Both the position numbers and the translations under genes were made by a program. This document shows, piece by piece, positions 8,838-18,195 of a stretch of 64,000 nt of DNA. The stretch is from an uncultured Coriobacteriaceae bacterium (GTDB lineage: Bacteria > Actinomycetota > Coriobacteriia > Coriobacteriales > Eggerthellaceae): contig CASFII010000006.1 in the NCBI GenBank assembly GCA_949294735.1, positions 186,001-250,000 on the forward strand, given 5' to 3'. The notes below the pieces were generated by a model that was not told the origin of the DNA, made no database searches, and worked only from the letters and a program-made list of their open reading frames with translations. The first letter of the stretch is position 1. Every line of letters begins with the position of its first letter.

Positions 8838-9728
8838 CTATCCGCGTGAACCCGTATCTGAAGCGTCCGCTTCAGAAGATGCCTGATTAGTAGTTGCCTC
8901 GTCTTTGTCTTGAGCCTTCTGTGCTTGCTCTTGTTCAAGCACAGCATCAAGTTCAAACTGGTTAAACATTTCCAAAGCTTTGTCGAAGCGTTCAACGCTT
9001 ACACCATAGCGTACGCAGGCATCACGAGCAGAATCAACGTTGGCGTCAGGCGAAAGACCTGCGCACCCGTTGCACGGTCGACCTAAGTTCACGCATCGCG
9101 CGCCACAACCAGAACGGGTAATAAGTCCTAAGCACAAAGTTCCCTCGGCGTAGAAGCAGGTCGTTTCGTTGCGTTTACATTCACCGCAAAGCGTAGAAGT
9201 GAGCTGAGCTCTGTTAGATCCGTAAACAAGTCGGTGAAGCGTTTTTACAAAGTCATACGAATCGATAGGACAACAACGAACTTCAGCATCAACCTTAACC
9301 ACCGAACTAATGGGACGAGGAACGCACATTTCACCGCACGCCTCGGGAAGCGAGCCTTTCTCATACACTTCGGCAGCCCGATCTGCAAGACCGAGCGAAC
9401 CACCCGCCATACCTGGAATACCACCCGTTGTTGCACAGGCACCAATAGCAATAAGAGTATCGGCCTTGCGACGAAGCGTACGCACCGTTTCAACGGATTC
9501 TTGGGTAGTGACCGCACCTTCAATGATAGCAACATCAAAGTATTGTGGCATTGGATCGCTTGAGGCCAACTGCCAATACGTCAAGTCAATCTGCCCCAAA
9601 AGTTCCATGAGGTGTGATTCGATATTTGTAATTTGAAGTTGGCAACCAAAACAGCTTGCCAGACCAACCACGACAACGCGTGGACGATATACCACCTGAT
9701 TGGTGTTGATGATTCCCGCGCCTGCCAT
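8838..9728 (-). CDS. hydD: Cytoplasmic NiFe hydrogenase, small (delta) subunit
   Basis: This subunit passes electrons from the NiFe site to the diaphorase part through iron-sulfur clusters. The protein (about 296 residues) has the proximal motif GLASCFGCQLQITNIE, the segment AIGACATTGGIPGMAGG, and further Cys in CGECKRNETTCF, CLGLITRSGCGARC and GRPCNGCAG, enough for three clusters. I chose the ATG at 9728, one base after the upstream stop and behind AGGGGTC, rather than an upstream in-frame start that would lie inside hydG. The last 40 residues are a low-complexity Gln/Glu/Ala/Asp tail of unknown role. No Tat signal is present, consistent with a cytoplasmic enzyme. Confidence 0.92.
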   Translation of the reverse strand: MAGAGIINTNQVVYRPRVVVVGLASCFGCQLQITNIESHLMELLGQIDLTYWQLASSDPMPQYFDVAIIEGAVTTQESVETVRTLRRKADTLIAIGACATTGGIPGMAGGSLGLADRAAEVYEKGSLPEACGEMCVPRPISSVVKVDAEVRCCPIDSYDFVKTLHRLVYGSNRAQLTSTLCGECKRNETTCFYAEGTLCLGLITRSGCGARCVNLGRPCNGCAGLSPDANVDSARDACVRYGVSVERFDKALEMFNQFELDAVLEQEQAQKAQDKDEATTNQASSEADASDTGSRG

Positions 9729-9729
9729 T

Positions 9730-10641
9730 TTACATCGACCCCTGAATATTCTTAGCTTCCCAATAATTAAACACTGGACCATCTAAGCAAACATATTGAT
9801 GACCAATTTGACAGTGTCCACACTTGCCCATCCCGCACTTCATATGGCGTTCAAAGCTTACATAAATGTGGTCGTAGCTAATGTTTTTCTTTCGCATTTC
9901 GTCGATGACGAACCGATACATCACCGGCGGGCCACAAACCGCTCCGTACGTATTCGAGGCGTCAATCTCTAACTCAGCAAAAGGTTTAGTAACTACACCA
10001 ACAGCGCCATCCCAGGTTTCGTCAGGATGGTCAACCGTCAGATGCAGGTCGAAGTCTTTACGATGACGCCACATTTCAAACTGGTTGCGGAACATTATTT
10101 CCTTCGGCGTACGCGACCCATAGATAATGGTTACCTTACCGAATTCAGAACGTTCGTCATGAATATTGTTAATAAGGGAGCGCAGTGGTGCAATACCCAG
10201 ACCCCCCGCTACCAGCAAGATATCGTGCCCACGCATTTCGTCAATAGGAAAACCGCGACCAAAAGGACCACGCAAACCGACGATATCGCCGCATTGCATT
10301 TCATGCAGAATTTCCGTGAAAGCACCCGCTTTACGAATAGTTAATTCTATAAAGCCCTGCTTTGTCGGAGAAGAAGAAATGGAGATGGGCGCTTCACCAA
10401 CCCCAAAAATACTTACTTCAACAAACTGCCCTGGCTCATGGTGAAACGCTTCACGTATTTTGTCGTCAATCAAGCGGAACTCAAATAGCTTTTCCGTAGC
10501 GGTAAGCTCGGTGATTGCAGTAATACGCGCCGGCCACGGACGATAGGGGTTCTGAGCCATAAGTTCCTGGCCAGTAAGAACCGAAGAATTTTCGTGGTAG
10601 GGTCTTACTTGTACAGTAGAGACAGCACAACTACTCGGCAT
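9730..10641 (-). CDS. hydG: Hydrogenase gamma subunit, FAD/NAD(P)-binding diaphorase
   Basis: This ferredoxin-NADP reductase-like subunit connects the hydrogenase to NAD(P)H. The 303-residue protein has an FAD-binding barrel (about residues 35-130), the nucleotide-binding motif LLVAGGLGIAPLRSL near residue 145, VCGPPVMYRFV near residue 240, and a C-terminal 2Fe-2S Cys set in CGMGKCGHCQIGHQYVC. The family also includes anaerobic sulfite reductase subunit B, but the hydrogenase neighbours settle the role. Two starts have good ribosome sites: 10641 (AAGGGGG, overlapping hydB by 11 bases) and 10560 (AGGAACTT). I list the longer one. Confidence 0.92.
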   Translation of the reverse strand: MPSSCAVSTVQVRPYHENSSVLTGQELMAQNPYRPWPARITAITELTATEKLFEFRLIDDKIREAFHHEPGQFVEVSIFGVGEAPISISSSPTKQGFIELTIRKAGAFTEILHEMQCGDIVGLRGPFGRGFPIDEMRGHDILLVAGGLGIAPLRSLINNIHDERSEFGKVTIIYGSRTPKEIMFRNQFEMWRHRKDFDLHLTVDHPDETWDGAVGVVTKPFAELEIDASNTYGAVCGPPVMYRFVIDEMRKKNISYDHIYVSFERHMKCGMGKCGHCQIGHQYVCLDGPVFNYWEAKNIQGSM

Positions 10642-11668
10642 CTTCTGCCCCCTTCCGTTCGAAGAACTTCAGTACTTCAATAGGATTAATGTTTGCCTTG
10701 CATGCCTTAACGCAGCGGCCACAACCCACACAAAGCATATGGTTATGATTTGCCAAGAAGCCATTCAGCTTGTGATACATGCGATGGCGGACTCGGTTAC
10801 GGCCGTCAGGTCTGAAGTTGTGACCACCCGCAACAAGGGCAAATTGCGGAGACGTGCAGGCATCCCATACACGTTCACGATGACCCTTCTTGCCGTCAGG
10901 ATCCAAGGTGTCTTGAATATCGAAACAGAAGCATGTTGGACAAACTGCCGAACAAGCAGTACAAGACAGACAGCGCTTCCCAAGTTCTTCCCAGAAAGGA
11001 TCGGAATGGAAGGCGTCCATAAGCATGGCAACTTCTTGAATATCGGGAATGTCTTTGTTGAAGCTAGCTTGACGCTTGCGGGTGACATGACGAAACTCAA
11101 TACGCTCTTCGTCGGTAGCTTCACGCGGGTTGCAAGCTGCTTCCAAGATATTTGCCGCTTCAACGCTCGAAATACTTACAAGATATTTGCCGCCAATATC
11201 TTGTAAGAACAAATCGTATCCAAACCGCGCTTCATCGCTGTCCCATAGGTGACAGAAGCAGGTTTCGGTAGGCATGCAGCTAACCCCGACAACCAACGTG
11301 GCCTTACGACGAGCAATATAGTACGGGTCAGGATAACGACCATCACGAAATACCAAATCAAGCCTGTTGAGAGCATTAATATCGCATGCATGAGCGCCAA
11401 AAATAACGCGTGGTGTGATTTCAGCAGCAAAATTAGTAACTTGATTCGTAGTTGCATCGTATTCAAGAAGTGTTTCTTTGGGAGGCAAAAAATACTTCTT
11501 GGGAGAAGCGATGGTAGTAGGATAGTTCAACTCAATCTCATCGAAGCTTGATACCGCCTCAAACGTATAAGCTGAACCACTTTTGACAGGAGCAACCACT
11601 TCATAGCTTTCCATAAACGCGGAAACTAGTGCTGGAAGTTCCTTTGCTTCAATTACGCGATAGAGCAT
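10631..11668 (-). CDS. hydB: Hydrogenase beta subunit, 4Fe-4S protein
   Basis: The beta subunit is a di-cluster ferredoxin-like protein related to anaerobic sulfite reductase subunit A. Of about 345 residues, the last part holds two 4Fe-4S motifs, CLSCTACSAVCPTCFC and CVGCGRCVKACKANINP. The middle carries FGAHACDINALNRLD, typical of the family. The ATG at 11668 follows GGGTGAAG and is preferred over a start seven codons upstream. It is first in the hydB-hydG-hydD-hydA run, with overlapping or near-touching ends, so the four should be one transcript. No maturation (hyp) genes adjoin this operon. Confidence 0.92.
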   Translation of the reverse strand: MLYRVIEAKELPALVSAFMESYEVVAPVKSGSAYTFEAVSSFDEIELNYPTTIASPKKYFLPPKETLLEYDATTNQVTNFAAEITPRVIFGAHACDINALNRLDLVFRDGRYPDPYYIARRKATLVVGVSCMPTETCFCHLWDSDEARFGYDLFLQDIGGKYLVSISSVEAANILEAACNPREATDEERIEFRHVTRKRQASFNKDIPDIQEVAMLMDAFHSDPFWEELGKRCLSCTACSAVCPTCFCFDIQDTLDPDGKKGHRERVWDACTSPQFALVAGGHNFRPDGRNRVRHRMYHKLNGFLANHNHMLCVGCGRCVKACKANINPIEVLKFFERKGAEDAE

Positions 11669-11798
11669 ATCTTCACCCGTTCTCGTCAAGCACCAAGCAC
11701 ACTTCTAAAGTAGCAGTGGCTCAAAGAGTTTTTCTACTAGGAACAAAAACCCTACAAAACCACCTTCGCAAGCATACAAGTTGCATCCAAAAACAAAA

Positions 11799-11824
11799 GC
11801 GCACGGGCTGTTACCCCCGTGCGC
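11799..11824 (-). terminator. Intrinsic terminator after ndk
   Basis: Nine-base-pair GC-rich stem (GCGCACGGG with CCCGTGCGC) with an eight-base loop. On the minus strand it is followed by TTTTGTTTTTGG. It sits about 24 bases after the ndk stop and separates ndk from the hydrogenase operon. Confidence 0.88.
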
Positions 11825-11847
11825 TGCGAACTATCGTGCAATAATTC

Positions 11848-12252
11848 TTAAGCAAAGAAAATGCTAATTTCACGCTCTGCAGATTCAGGAGAATCAGACC
11901 CGTGAATAACATTTTCATCCATAATCAGACCGAAGTCGCCACGAATAGTGCCAGGGGCTGCTTCGGCTGGATTAGTGGCGCCCATCAAAGAACGGCACTT
12001 TGCTACTGCGCCTTCGCCAGAAACAACCATCTTTACCACCGGACCGCTGGTGATGTACTTGATAAGACCTTCATAGAAGGGCTTGCCTTCATGTTCAGCA
12101 TAGTTCTGAGCAGCCTGTTCGGGCGTAACCATACCAAGCTCCATGCGCTCAATGGTTAAACCAGCACGTTCAAAGCGGTTGATAATTTCGCCAATGTGTC
12201 CGTTACGAACACCGTCAGGTTTGATCATGCTGTAAGTCTTCTGTACTGCCAT
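11848..12252 (-). CDS. ndk: Nucleoside diphosphate kinase
   Basis: Ndk transfers phosphate between nucleoside tri- and diphosphates through a phosphohistidine. The 134-residue protein has the N-terminal KTYSMIKPDGVRNGHIGEI and the active-site segment ENVIHGSDSPESAEREI, which holds the catalytic His. Length is normal. A strong terminator follows. The upstream neighbour is the TPR protein gene, about 35 bases away, with no terminator between them, so they may share a transcript. Confidence 0.98.
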   Translation of the reverse strand: MAVQKTYSMIKPDGVRNGHIGEIINRFERAGLTIERMELGMVTPEQAAQNYAEHEGKPFYEGLIKYITSGPVVKMVVSGEGAVAKCRSLMGATNPAEAAPGTIRGDFGLIMDENVIHGSDSPESAEREISIFFA

Positions 12253-12286
12253 TGTCTTTCCTTCCTTGTTTCTTATAAATCGTCAT

Positions 12287-13639
12287 TTAATTTTGACTTG
12301 CAAAGAAAAATTCTATGTTGGAAACCTTCCAACCAATGATGTCGCGAACAAGCGAAATCTTGTATTGCATTTCTCCGCCATCTGCCGTTTGAGCAGTAGC
12401 AAACACTTCAGAATTGCTCATAGTCTTGTTTACGCCATCAACCGTAATATCGCTATCAGCTGAAACCAGATTCAACATGGCATCCCTGGACGCTTCGTCA
12501 ACGCCGTTAGCAAAGACGCTGTCAGCGGCTGCCTCTGGATCAGCAAACAGTTCTTGTACAACCATTTCCTGGGTAGGGAAACCATAACCTTGCGTGTAAG
12601 CAAACATGGCGCCACCAAAGAGTGCCAAAATCAAAACAATGATGACAATAGCAATCTTAAGACCAACGCCCTTACGTTTGCGTTCTTGCTTTACCAGACC
12701 CTTAGACCACTGCTCAAGCTCTTCGTCGCTTGCGTTAAAGAAGCGGTCTTCTGCAGCTGCGGCAGAATAACCTTCGGGCATACCCTCAACGTATTCTTCC
12801 TGATCATAATAGTAGCTTGGGTCGATGATGGCTGTTGCATCTGGGTCCGAATACATTTGCGTGCCATCTGCAGCAACATCCAAACCAGACATGTCAGCTG
12901 CGGGAAGAGCCTGAGATATTTCTGCTGAGCCCTGTGCTACCGCACCTACCGCACGCTGATAGTCAACACTTGCAGAATCTGACAAGAAATACGTTTTGTC
13001 TGCAATAGCAGTTTCAAATGCATTGACAGCTTTTTGCATCTGGCCACACGCAACGTACGCCTGACCAAGGTTTGCATACAGCTTGTTCTTGGTTTCAGGC
13101 TGCATGCTGAACTGTAAAGCACTTTCGTAAGAAGCTACCGCATCAGCAGGACGGTTCAAAGCCATAAAGCAAACACCGAGGTTCAAAAGCGCCTTGGTTG
13201 GATCAGGGTTGGCTTCATCGAGCGCCGCATTGCGAAACGCAATGCCAGCTTCGGCAGATTTACCAAGCTTCATAAGAGCATTGCCCATGCCCGAATAGGC
13301 CTTATAAGGCGTTGCATATTTAGCGTCGGAGACGGCGATTTCAAAGTGACGAACTGCATCTTCATAGTCATGAAGCGCAGCATAGGCCATACCTAAGTTG
13401 CAGTTAACCGAACCAACCGCGTCATATGCCGTATCGGCGGTTGCTTGAGTATATGCCTGAATAGCTTCAGCAGGATTCTTAGCTTTAACCAGACAGTTAC
13501 CAATGCGGTGATAGATAAGGCCCATTTCACCAGGAGCCAAACCACCAGCCTGTAGGCACTGTGTAAATACCGCTAAAGCGCCTTCGTAGTTTTTTGACTC
13601 ATAGAGTGCTCGTGCCTGACTAAATAGCTCGTTGTTCAT
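12287..13639 (-). CDS. Membrane-anchored tetratricopeptide repeat protein
   Basis: I do not recognise a named family. The 450-residue protein has at least five TPR units in roughly residues 1-220 (for example FRNAALDEANPDPTKALLNL), an acidic Tyr-rich linker, one membrane helix at about residues 326-348 after a basic KQERKRKG stop-transfer signal, and a C-terminal domain of about 100 residues that should be outside. The TPR part would therefore be cytoplasmic. Nothing catalytic is visible. A scaffold role is plausible but is inference. It lies between cyclophilin and ndk genes on the same strand, about 50 bases after cyclophilin. Confidence 0.8.
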   Translation of the reverse strand: MNNELFSQARALYESKNYEGALAVFTQCLQAGGLAPGEMGLIYHRIGNCLVKAKNPAEAIQAYTQATADTAYDAVGSVNCNLGMAYAALHDYEDAVRHFEIAVSDAKYATPYKAYSGMGNALMKLGKSAEAGIAFRNAALDEANPDPTKALLNLGVCFMALNRPADAVASYESALQFSMQPETKNKLYANLGQAYVACGQMQKAVNAFETAIADKTYFLSDSASVDYQRAVGAVAQGSAEISQALPAADMSGLDVAADGTQMYSDPDATAIIDPSYYYDQEEYVEGMPEGYSAAAAEDRFFNASDEELEQWSKGLVKQERKRKGVGLKIAIVIIVLILALFGGAMFAYTQGYGFPTQEMVVQELFADPEAAADSVFANGVDEASRDAMLNLVSADSDITVDGVNKTMSNSEVFATAQTADGGEMQYKISLVRDIIGWKVSNIEFFFASQN

Positions 13640-13692
13640 GTGTTTCCTTTGTTTCTGTTGCGTTTCTGTTTTCTTTTTCCAAAAGGAAAGCG

Positions 13693-14223
13693 CTAAGCAA
13701 TTCCTTCAATCGTAATGCTTTCGATAGCATCGCCAGCACGAAGTTCGCGAATAACTTCCATGCCTTCAATAGTCTGACCAAATACGGTGTAATCACGGTC
13801 AAGCCCATGTTGCGGACCCAAGCAGAAATAAAACTGCGAACCCGCTGAATCCGGAAGCATCGAACGTGCCATAGCAAGGGCACCGTCTTCATGAGAGTTA
13901 TTTGGGTTCGTAGAAAATTCCTCTTTGATGGAATAACCTGGATTGCCTGTACCTAAACCAGAGTAAGGATTTTGCAAAGCCGCAACCACTTCTTCTGAGC
14001 TGAGATTACGAGTGTTAGGACAACCACCCTGGATAACGAAACCAGGAACGTAACGATGGAATTTGAGTCCGTTATAAAATCCCTTTTGAGCCAGTTCAAC
14101 GAAGTTGCCTACGTGAATAGGAGCATCGTTACCAGCTAGCTGAACTCGAATGGTTCCCTTTGAGGTGTTAAACACCGCTACCTCGTTGCCCGTAGGCTTG
14201 TACTGAGGAGTATAAAGTGCCAT
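13693..14223 (-). CDS. Cyclophilin-type peptidyl-prolyl cis-trans isomerase
   Basis: The enzyme speeds proline isomerisation during protein folding. The 176-residue protein is a single cyclophilin domain: FHRYVPGFVIQGGCP near residue 55, DGALAMARSMLPDSAGSQFYF near residue 110 and YTVFGQTIEGMEVI near residue 148. It has no signal peptide, so it should be cytoplasmic. An AAAGGAG site precedes the ATG. Just upstream of that site a hairpin with an eight-U loop occupies the leader (14239-14267). Confidence 0.95.
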   Translation of the reverse strand: MALYTPQYKPTGNEVAVFNTSKGTIRVQLAGNDAPIHVGNFVELAQKGFYNGLKFHRYVPGFVIQGGCPNTRNLSSEEVVAALQNPYSGLGTGNPGYSIKEEFSTNPNNSHEDGALAMARSMLPDSAGSQFYFCLGPQHGLDRDYTVFGQTIEGMEVIRELRAGDAIESITIEGIA

Positions 14224-14238
14224 GCAAATTCTCCTTTC

Positions 14239-14267
14239 GCTCGGTCCCTCAAAAAAAAGACCCGAGC
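14239..14267 (-). other. Leader hairpin with oligo-U loop before the cyclophilin gene
   Basis: On the minus strand GCTCGGGTC pairs with GACCGAGC with a one-base bulge, enclosing a loop that contains eight U residues. It ends a few bases before the ribosome site of the cyclophilin gene. The T run is inside the loop rather than after the stem, so it is not a standard terminator. A role in translation or transcript stability is possible but unproven. Confidence 0.4.
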
Positions 14268-14347
14268 ATTGGTATATAAACTATGCACACACAGACTTAA
14301 ATTTTAGCAGGAAAAGCCTGTTTAGTGTGGAATTTCTTAGATTTTAC

Positions 14348-15661
14348 TTATCGGCGCTTCAGGATGCTTACCGTCTCAACATGGAATGTTTGCGGGAAAA
14401 GATCCACCGGTGTTGTTTTTTGAAGGGTGTAGCCTTGGGTTTTGAACCGAGCAATATCACGCGCCCACGTTGCCGGGTCACAGCTTACATAGGCTACTTT
14501 GTCTGGCTTAGCCTTTGAAATGCTTTCCACTACCCCATCGGCTAAGCCCGCGCGCGGAGGATCAACGACTAACGCGTCAAGTTGTCCCAGTTCAGGAAGT
14601 TCACGTGCCGTGTCTCCGCCCACAACCTCAAGAGCTACGTCATTAAGATCTGCATTGCGCCGCAAATCGCGAACAGAAGAGCCCGCAGCTTCTACTGCCA
14701 CAACCTCTGCTCCTGCCTGAGCAATCGGAATGGAAAACGTTCCCCCACCAGCATATAAGTCAGCAACCGCCTTCCCTTCTACCCCGCCTAAACCTTCCAT
14801 CACACAAGTAATTAATTGTTCCGCTTGGGCCGTATTAACCTGGAAAAAAGAAGGGGCGCTCGTCAAAAAGCGTGCATCATAGAGCGATTCTTCCCAGCAT
14901 CCCTTTCCCTCTAAGGTTTCCACTCCCTTAATTTTGCGAGCCTTGCCAGGTTCTGCCAAAACACGAACGATGCTGGTGGGCTTAAGGGCACTCATAATGG
15001 TCTTTGCCACATGTGCACGAGGAAAAGAACCTGGACGCGTCCAAAGCGCCACCTCAATATCATGCGTACGAAGACTGCCGCGAACGCCAATCCGAAAAAT
15101 ACCCAAATCAGAGGCGCCTTGCGCATAGCGCAATGCACCTTGGAGTGCTTTAGGAGCCTTTTGGATATTTTTATGCGCTAAAGGGCATTCCCCAATAGGT
15201 TCTACCGCTTCCGATGCCGCACCATGAAAACCAAGCGTAAACCTCTGCGCTTCATCAGAGGCAACTGCAAGCTCAAGTTTGTTGCGATAGCCCCACTGCC
15301 GCTTGCTTGGGATACAGGGGGCAATCTTTTCTTCTGCCCACGTGCGGTCGAAGTGGCCTATCCTGCAAAGCGCATCTACCACACAATCGCGCTTTGCCTC
15401 AATCTGGGTGCTGTAGTCCATGTGAGACCATGAACACCCCCCACAGGCAGAACAAGCAGGATTGTTTTCCGCTCGCAAACGAGAGGGATCCAAAAGCTCA
15501 ACCACACGACCCCGAGAAAACCGCGGCTTATCTTCAACAATCTCAATTAATGCAACATCGCCTGGCGCGGTATTGTCTACAAAGACAGTCTTTCCACTCT
15601 GTCTATGACCTACGCCAGCGGTTCCGTAACTCATGCGCTCAATTACTACTTCTTCATACAT
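14348..15661 (-). CDS. rumA: 23S rRNA (uracil-5-)-methyltransferase, RumA/RlmD type
   Basis: This TRAM-domain methyltransferase makes m5U in 23S rRNA (or tRNA in some members). The 437-residue protein has an N-terminal TRAM region (residues 1-60), a cluster of Cys in NPACSACGGCSWSHMDY plus a later Cys that would hold a 4Fe-4S cluster, the AdoMet motif VADLYAGGGTFSIPIAQAG near residue 295, DALVVDPPRAGL near residue 357 and the nucleophile motif AYVSCDPATWARDI near residue 392. Its promoter must lie in the short gap shared with the divergent tRNA-Arg gene. The exact target uridine is not decidable from sequence. Confidence 0.9.
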   Translation of the reverse strand: MYEEVVIERMSYGTAGVGHRQSGKTVFVDNTAPGDVALIEIVEDKPRFSRGRVVELLDPSRLRAENNPACSACGGCSWSHMDYSTQIEAKRDCVVDALCRIGHFDRTWAEEKIAPCIPSKRQWGYRNKLELAVASDEAQRFTLGFHGAASEAVEPIGECPLAHKNIQKAPKALQGALRYAQGASDLGIFRIGVRGSLRTHDIEVALWTRPGSFPRAHVAKTIMSALKPTSIVRVLAEPGKARKIKGVETLEGKGCWEESLYDARFLTSAPSFFQVNTAQAEQLITCVMEGLGGVEGKAVADLYAGGGTFSIPIAQAGAEVVAVEAAGSSVRDLRRNADLNDVALEVVGGDTARELPELGQLDALVVDPPRAGLADGVVESISKAKPDKVAYVSCDPATWARDIARFKTQGYTLQKTTPVDLFPQTFHVETVSILKRR

Positions 15662-15750
15662 TGCGGTGAGCTCCCTTATGCGACCACCCAGTTAACCCAG
15701 CTAAAGAGCTTTCTGTTTTCTCCAATGATAGCGTATAATTCAACTCCTGC

Positions 15751-15826
15751 GCCCTCGTAGCTCAGTGGATAGAGCGTCTGCCTCCGGAGCAGAAAGTCAC
15801 AGGTTCAAATCCTGCCGAGGGCGCCA
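15751..15826 (+). tRNA. tRNA-Arg (anticodon CCG)
   Basis: The acceptor arm GCCCTCG pairs with CGAGGGC, followed by the discriminator G and an encoded CCA. D arm GCTC/GAGC and T arm ACAGG-TTCAAAT-CCTGC are intact (the closing pair A-C is mismatched). The anticodon loop CTCCGGA gives anticodon CCG. A TATAAT box at 15734-15739 lies 11 bases upstream. Confidence 0.95.
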
Positions 15827-15878
15827 GCCAACACAGACTCACGCCTTAAATCCTTCATTATTCAGCAAGACAAGAAGC

Positions 15879-17969
15879 TTAGATATTGTTTTCTAAATCC
15901 ATTTGCATCAGATGAACACTGTCACGAAGACGTTTAGCGGTAGCACGGCTGAGACGCTCTTCTTCGTACATAGACTGAATTTGTTCCAGTTCAAGCTGTA
16001 AACCCAAACGGCGGATTTCGTCAGTTCCTGCACTGTTTCGAGTAATAGCACCAATAGCAGGCCGATTAGCGCGAAGTGAAGCAACATTACGCAAGTATTC
16101 CAGCAAAAGCGAGCTGGCATCTTCAGTTGCCACTTCATTTGAGTTAAGCACTATTTTTCTCAGGCGCGCAATAACGTGTTCGCCTGAAGCAATCTGCAGT
16201 TCACGCACTTCGTTACTGTGTTCCAAAAGCCGAACTTCAGCCACATCAGAAAACGCGCGAGACAGCGTAAAGAAGATTGCAAAGGTTACTGCGTGAAAAA
16301 CTGTACGAAGACGCAAAAGAATGCCTTGCGGGGTCCAAACTGAGCTTCCATGTCGCAGGAGTTTTTCTCGGTGATTCAAACGATTCAGGTATTGGTAGCC
16401 CGCATCCGCAGAAACCTTACCAGTTCGTATGGCTTCCTGGACAAACTCTTGCTCCCACGTAAGAGCTTCGTGGCGAAGCGCTTGATACCCTTCATCGTCA
16501 CCTATATCGAGTCGGTTTTTGATGTCTTGAATACGCTCGTTATAGGAACGGACTACATAACGCGTTGCAAAACGTGTTTCAGGCTGCTGACGCGCAGTAA
16601 GTTCTTCGATGACGTTGCGCAGAATTTCAATCTGAGTTTTGGCTTCCGCCTTTACATCAATAACAGGTTTCCGCTCTTTGCGCGGCGCAATGATGGGCAC
16701 CACAAAGGTTGCCAAAAGCAAGGTGAAAACAATTACCCCGCAGGCAAGAAAGATAAGCAGATCACGCGAAGGAAATGGCACAAACGGTGGCTCTACGCTG
16801 CCATACAACGGCATGGAAAACATTACCGCAAGCGTGATAGTACCCTTCGGACCTGCAAGCGTTGTGATTAAGGCAGCCTTTATGTCCTGCACGCCGAAAG
16901 GTCTCACGTTTTCAAGGTTTCCCGCTTCTTGTGCAGCCTTGTTTTCAGAGCGATGATGCACCGCTTCCATACCTAAACACCACATGAAACGCACGCCCAG
17001 CACCAAGGCGGTAATAATAACCACTAAAAGCAGCAAGAAATCGTTTGAAAAACTCAGGTCTTCCCAGGTTGTTTCCATAGCACGTGGCAGCTGCGTCCCT
17101 AAAAGCACAAACACAATACCGTTCAGCGCAAACGAGATAACGCGCCAGACACTCGTAGAAACAATGTTCATACGGGAAGCCGAAGGAGCCATAGTGGTAG
17201 TTGAAAGCGAATTGATAAGACCAGCTACCACCACAGCAATAATGCCACTGGCATGGAGCGGCTCAGCAGCTAAGTACACAATGAAGGGCATGAACACCTC
17301 GAACAACACATGAAACGTCGTGTTTTCGAGGCCAATATCGCGCACTTTGCGCATAATCAAATTGCCCAAATACCCCAAAATTGCGCCCGCCACAATGCCG
17401 CCGAAGAAGCTTACGGCGAAGTCGCCTGCGGCTTCAAACAAAGAGAATGTTCCTGTTACGGCTGCAGCGATAGCGAACTGAAACGAAACGATACCCGAAG
17501 CGTCGTTGATAAGGGATTCGCCAGCTAGAATACTCTTTTGGCGTTCAGGAATTTCGGTTTCTTTCGAAAGCGAAGCAACCGACACCGCATCAGTGGGCCC
17601 AAGAGCAGCACCAAGAGCAAAAGCAGCTGCCAGCGGAATAGAAGGTACGAGCAGGTTAAGTACAAAGCCCACTACCAGGGTAGATATCACCACAAGGCCA
17701 ATAGCTAATGAAAGCATGGCATTGCGATTCTTCCAGAGCGCAGCTTTGTTGGCTTCCTTCGCCTCTTTGAAAAGAAGCGGAGCAATAAACAATACCAGGA
17801 ACAATTCTGGATCTAAGGTAACACTAATTTGCTCTTGAGCTACAAGGGCAATTGCTACGCCAATACCAATTTGGATAAGCGGTGATGATACCTTGGGAAC
17901 TATCTGATCAATAACGGAAGACAGCAGCACCGCAGCAAGCAAAAGTAACGATAAGACCAGCGCTTCCAC
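15879..17969 (-). CDS. CPA1-type Na+/H+ antiporter with long cytoplasmic tail
   Basis: A monovalent cation/proton antiporter of the NhaP/NHE group. The 696-residue protein has about twelve membrane segments in residues 1-430, including the conserved ALGAALGPTDAVSVASLSK and the ion-site segment AGESLINDASGIVSFQFA with its Asp. Residues about 430-696 are a hydrophilic, mostly helical cytoplasmic domain that is predicted to be regulatory. This tail is longer than in many bacterial members but is known among NhaP-like proteins. It stands alone between tRNA-Arg and glutaredoxin. Substrate preference (Na+, K+ or Li+) cannot be told from sequence. Confidence 0.9.
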   Translation of the reverse strand: MEALVLSLLLLAAVLLSSVIDQIVPKVSSPLIQIGIGVAIALVAQEQISVTLDPELFLVLFIAPLLFKEAKEANKAALWKNRNAMLSLAIGLVVISTLVVGFVLNLLVPSIPLAAAFALGAALGPTDAVSVASLSKETEIPERQKSILAGESLINDASGIVSFQFAIAAAVTGTFSLFEAAGDFAVSFFGGIVAGAILGYLGNLIMRKVRDIGLENTTFHVLFEVFMPFIVYLAAEPLHASGIIAVVVAGLINSLSTTTMAPSASRMNIVSTSVWRVISFALNGIVFVLLGTQLPRAMETTWEDLSFSNDFLLLLVVIITALVLGVRFMWCLGMEAVHHRSENKAAQEAGNLENVRPFGVQDIKAALITTLAGPKGTITLAVMFSMPLYGSVEPPFVPFPSRDLLIFLACGVIVFTLLLATFVVPIIAPRKERKPVIDVKAEAKTQIEILRNVIEELTARQQPETRFATRYVVRSYNERIQDIKNRLDIGDDEGYQALRHEALTWEQEFVQEAIRTGKVSADAGYQYLNRLNHREKLLRHGSSVWTPQGILLRLRTVFHAVTFAIFFTLSRAFSDVAEVRLLEHSNEVRELQIASGEHVIARLRKIVLNSNEVATEDASSLLLEYLRNVASLRANRPAIGAITRNSAGTDEIRRLGLQLELEQIQSMYEEERLSRATAKRLRDSVHLMQMDLENNI

Positions 17970-18062
17970 CTACGATGCCCCTTTAACTTCGGAATAATTA
18001 CAAAACATCATTTTACCTGAAAATGTGAGTATCCTGAACACATTTTCCAAGAACAATACGGT

Positions 18063-18086
18063 GGTGGGCAGTCGCGCGACTACCCA
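18063..18086. repeat. Long inverted repeat between glutaredoxin and antiporter genes
   Basis: GGTGGGCAGTCG and CGACTACCCACC form an almost perfect twelve-base-pair palindrome with one G-U pair, possibly with a minimal loop. It is about 110 bases after the glutaredoxin stop and about 95 bases before the antiporter start. No T run follows on either strand, so it is a poor terminator. It could be an operator for the antiporter or a stabilising hairpin. Confidence 0.45.
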
Positions 18087-18195
18087 CCCAGCAGAAAGAG
18101 AAAGGAGTGAAACCTCTGATTGAAAGCGCTTGTGCTTAATTCACTGCAAGCAGTTGCGGCTGTAAGCAAAGGCGCCACAAACAGAGGAGAGAACC

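Noticed and set aside
16350-16871. Long plus-strand frame inside the antiporter gene
   Set aside because: It is antisense to a well-supported gene, has no ribosome site and reads as low-quality Arg/Thr-rich sequence.
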